Shown here one piece after another: positions 5,854 through 8,689 of a stretch of DNA of 8,689 bases. Within the stretch, counting starts at the first letter, position 1, and every line of letters starts with the position of its first letter. The notes below the pieces were generated by a model that was given only the letters and a program-made list of their open reading frames with translations, was not told the origin of the DNA and made no database searches. A program made the translations under genes and the position numbers. This stretch comes from Bacteroidales bacterium. GTDB taxonomy: Bacteria > Bacteroidota > Bacteroidia > Bacteroidales > GCA-2748055. The stretch covers positions 1-8,689 of the forward strand of contig JAOZLK010000152.1 of NCBI GenBank assembly GCA_029934875.1, written 5' to 3'.

Positions 5854-8689
5854 AATGAGCTAAAAACGTGCAATAAACTCCGGTCATCAAACAGAAGCTC
5901 CTTGAACTGCTCCCTTTCAACCAGATAGGCCTCACGGACCCCTTCTTTGCCAAGATAACGAATTTGCTCCATTATTTCGGGCTGCTGCTCTGCAATAATT
6001 GCAAGGCCGCCCGAAAGAGGAGACAGTTCACCAGCTGATCCAGTTCTTGCCAACAGCACCAAATCTTCCCCAGGAATCTCTTCCCAGGAAAAGGGCTGCA
6101 GGATAGAAACCAGTTTAAACAGGCTGCTTATTCCCACGTCTTTAAACAACTTCCAGGAAGCCAGATTTATTGTGGTATTTACATACCACCTGGCCGAATC
6201 ATCATGTCCCGGGAAACTGTTATCCGGAAAATCCAGACGCTCAGTGACCAGGTCATACTGTCCTGGATCATTTTTACGTAATAATTGCGCTGCGGTTTCA
6301 CGAATTTTGGGATTTGGGTGAAATCCCTGTGCAATGATTTGCTGCTCATCAAAATAGCCTGCAACATTTCCCATCCGCTCAAGTACACATATGCGAATAA
6401 AGTCGCCCATTTGCATCCCGTCGCGGTTCAGGATTTTTTTCAGCAGCAGCCTGACCGGAATCAAATCGACCCTATAATGGGCATGGAGCCTGTCGATCTT
6501 CTCCCTGATCAGTATATCTGAAAAATATGAAACAAGTACATTCTTAAGTGGGTCATTCAGGAGGAGTTCAAGTAACTCAATAGCCATACCCCTGTCCTCT
6601 GTCTGTTTGTCAAGAAGATTTGTTCTGATGCGGTGTACCGACCGCCTGTCATAAATAAGAGCCAGTAACATTAGAATGGTCTCATTCACATCCCAAATTT
6701 CCTGGTCAAGCGCCTCCCCGATGTAGCCTCCCGGATTCTCGGTCCGGATGGAAATTTTAGCTCCCAGGTTCCAGACTCCGGTCTGTACCTGCCTCAGGAT
6801 CGCAGACTGAATAGAGGCCTCCTGAAGTGGAGAGGCCTGAAAATGATTTTCATACAAGCCTGCCACTCCAGCTGTAAATATATCCCTGTGGTGATAATCA
6901 AGCTTATCCAGCATCATTTGCATGGCACGTTCTCCTCCGATAGCTGAGAGTACAGAGATAATCCTTTTTTGCAGGGTGATTGTGGATCCGGGTTTATGAA
7001 AGGTGGATTCAAGTTCATCCATTACCAGCTCCCCCTGGTGTACCAGGGCTGACCATGCACCGGCATACAATTGCGGATGCTCCAGGGTCTCCATCAAAGT
7101 GTTACTTACCTTGAGGGAATCTACCTTTCCGGCCGTTGATATGGCCACGCTCCTGACATCAAGATCCTCATCTTTCAGCAGGCTTACCACCTCGGGAAGG
7201 TAGGTAGGGTCCCTTTCGTTGGCCACATGGTACAGGGCTGCAAAGACCTCATTACGAACCCCTGAATGAAAAGCCTCTCCAATGGCCGGGTCCACCTCGC
7301 TCCTTTCCACGGAAAAGCGATCAAGCCGCTCCTTGATAAAGGCTGCCTGCAAACCCAGCTTACTTCTCAGTTTCCTTCGGGACAGATTTCTGATCCGCTC
7401 CCTGATGGCCGGATCATGCTCGCCGGACATTTTCCGGCTAAGCGTTAGCTGTGGCAGTCCGGGTGCCGAGGTCAGCATATAGTCCCACACCCTCATTCGC
7501 ACTCCCGGGTTGGGATGATCCAGCATGGCGAGCACTTGCTCCCTGTTTGTGTAATGAAAAAGATATGGATTAAATTCAATGGCTTCCACCGGGAAAGCTG
7601 TTTTCAAAAGGTCAAACCCGGCAAGATCCTGGAGCCCACGGTCTGCCTGATCCCAGACCCTGTCGGAATCCAGCGATACCCGAAGCATTTTGTGATAATT
7701 CCTGTTTAAAGAAAGGCCCACAAAAAACCATACCATCACAAACAATACAAGCACATAGGGCACATAGGACAAATAGGGCTTATCCAGTACCTCGTTCACA
7801 ATCAACATATAAAGGACAAGGAAAAGGCCTATGCTAAAAATACCAACTTGACTCAGAACCCCTTCTATACCGGATCGGATGTTGTTTTTCTCGTGGGGAC
7901 TCAGTGTCTGGTAAATTACATTCAGGGAAGGATCCTCCAGGGCACCTTTCCATGAACCAAAAATAAAACGGGTTAGAAAAACAAAAAGAAAGAACAAGGG
8001 ACGTAAGGGTGATTCTGTCCCAAGTCCAAATTGGTCGAAGATGATCAGGGCCGTCAGGCTGAGAAGAATGAGCAGAATGGGTGTCATCATGAGCGTCACC
8101 CCCACACCAAATCTTTTTTTAATTCGTCCAAACATGAATCTTTTCATCACCCATGTGGCCAGAATCATCACAGCAAAAAAAAGGCCCAGGAAGGAGACCA
8201 ACCCCTCAGCTTCATCGTAGTGGAAGGATGCCGAGGAGAGAAAGAGGAAGTGTATTATCACCAGAACCGAGATACCCAACAGTACAAAGGTGGAAATCAG
8301 GCCGGTGTACCTGTGAGAAAAAAGACGGATGGGTCCGGTACTACTGACCCGTCTGCTTGAGTATATCCTGTCCTTGTCCATACCGTTGAGCACATACATT
8401 TGTGCCAGGCCGGCAATGGTCAGGCTGGCCAGGCCGGCGTAGAGGGTAAGACCAATCCGGATGCTATCCCGAACAATGAAGGGAACCACCGCAAAAGCTA
8501 AAACCATTCCCCCTACCAGAGCGGCATCGATAATGCCCGACAACTGTTTCCCATAACTGGGAGAAAGAAAGCCCCGTACGGTGATCCAGAAACTGAGCAG
8601 GATAATAAGAATCAGGGGCCCCATGAGCACAAAAAGCAGAAAACTAAAACGATCGCTACTTAAAATCCGTTCTCCCAGAATCAGGGCAA
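5823..8689 (-). CDS. NTT-like MFS transporter fused to HEAT repeats, 5' end outside window
   Basis: The frame is open from base 8689 to TAA at 5825-5823, giving 954 visible residues. A GTG at 8630 and an ATG at 8624 are in frame, but codons upstream (ending LILGERILSSDRFSFLLF) read on without a stop, so the true start lies beyond the edge. Residues below count from GTG 8630. Nine membrane segments are visible: about 1-20, 33-53, 57-80, 109-131, 143-163, 175-197, 208-226, 257-277 and 287-307. With roughly three missing upstream this fits a 12-helix transporter. The segment LNVIYQTLSPHEKNNIRSGI before a GVLSQVG helix resembles the late part of the ATP/ADP translocase (NTT) family. Residues about 360-800 are helical HEAT-like repeats (for example LLKDEDLDVRSVAISTAGKV and GFHPNPKIRETAAQLLRK). 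The last 100 residues resemble a degenerate cyclic-nucleotide-binding domain. HEAT-fused NTT-like proteins are known in free-living bacteria; their substrate is mostly unproven. It is the most upstream visible gene. Confidence 0.78.
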   Translation of the reverse strand, partial: ALILGERILSSDRFSFLLFVLMGPLILIILLSFWITVRGFLSPSYGKQLSGIIDAALVGGMVLAFAVVPFIVRDSIRIGLTLYAGLASLTIAGLAQMYVLNGMDKDRIYSSRRVSSTGPIRLFSHRYTGLISTFVLLGISVLVIIHFLFLSSASFHYDEAEGLVSFLGLFFAVMILATWVMKRFMFGRIKKRFGVGVTLMMTPILLILLSLTALIIFDQFGLGTESPLRPLFFLFVFLTRFIFGSWKGALEDPSLNVIYQTLSPHEKNNIRSGIEGVLSQVGIFSIGLFLVLYMLIVNEVLDKPYLSYVPYVLVLFVMVWFFVGLSLNRNYHKMLRVSLDSDRVWDQADRGLQDLAGFDLLKTAFPVEAIEFNPYLFHYTNREQVLAMLDHPNPGVRMRVWDYMLTSAPGLPQLTLSRKMSGEHDPAIRERIRNLSRRKLRSKLGLQAAFIKERLDRFSVERSEVDPAIGEAFHSGVRNEVFAALYHVANERDPTYLPEVVSLLKDEDLDVRSVAISTAGKVDSLKVSNTLMETLEHPQLYAGAWSALVHQGELVMDELESTFHKPGSTITLQKRIISVLSAIGGERAMQMMLDKLDYHHRDIFTAGVAGLYENHFQASPLQEASIQSAILRQVQTGVWNLGAKISIRTENPGGYIGEALDQEIWDVNETILMLLALIYDRRSVHRIRTNLLDKQTEDRGMAIELLELLLNDPLKNVLVSYFSDILIREKIDRLHAHYRVDLIPVRLLLKKILNRDGMQMGDFIRICVLERMGNVAGYFDEQQIIAQGFHPNPKIRETAAQLLRKNDPGQYDLVTERLDFPDNSFPGHDDSARWYVNTTINLASWKLFKDVGISSLFKLVSILQPFSWEEIPGEDLVLLARTGSAGELSPLSGGLAIIAEQQPEIMEQIRYLGKEGVREAYLVEREQFKELLFDDRSLLHVFSSFLNQTGHRLV

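Noticed and set aside
7033..7048. Inverted repeat CCCTGGT-GT-ACCAGGG inside the HEAT region.
   Set aside because: The arms are short, the loop is two bases, it is deep in coding sequence, and one such match is expected by chance in 8.7 kb.
8404..8438. Direct repeat GCCAGGCCGGC twice, 24 bases apart, in the transporter gene.
   Set aside because: It encodes AGLA twice within a membrane helix. Small-residue helix composition and codon choice explain it without any regulatory role.

Overview
The window looks like part of a Bacteroidota chromosome. Signs of this are a tightly packed gene string, several exported products with Bacteroidota-style signals, an outer-membrane beta-barrel of the OMP_b-brl/PorT type, a lipoprotein with charged residues just after its lipobox cysteine, an Ig/PKD-like secreted protein, and weak or absent Shine-Dalgarno sequences for some genes. 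I cannot place it below phylum. No rRNA, tRNA, CRISPR array, transposase or integrase was seen.

All five genes lie on the minus strand, so transcription runs from high to low coordinates. In that order they are: (1) a large membrane transporter of the nucleotide-translocase-like MFS type fused to HEAT repeats, whose 5' end lies beyond base 8689; (2) an nSTAND1-type ATPase with one membrane segment and a C-terminal WD40 propeller (5791-2765); (3) an outer-membrane beta-barrel protein with a helical TPR-like periplasmic domain (2758-1601); (4) a lipoprotein that appears to be a second seven-bladed propeller (1529-324); (5) the start of a secreted Ig/PKD-like protein (296 to beyond base 1). The gaps are 31, 6, 71 and 27 bases, none holds an obvious intrinsic terminator, and co-transcription is likely.

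Predicted locations run across the envelope. The transporter sits in the inner membrane with cytoplasmic HEAT repeats. The STAND ATPase is cytoplasmic and linked through the inner membrane to a predicted periplasmic propeller. The barrel protein is in the outer membrane with a periplasmic helical domain. The lipoprotein is anchored to a membrane, perhaps on the surface. The last protein is exported. My inference is an envelope-spanning sensing, assembly or transport apparatus in which cytoplasmic ATP-dependent switching is coupled to periplasmic and surface parts. No gene here has a function I can name with certainty, and the arrangement as a whole is the main candidate for an undescribed system.

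The most notable non-coding signal is a perfect 12-base inverted repeat with an 8-base loop that spans the transporter stop codon, just before the STAND gene. It could set the relative expression of the two genes.
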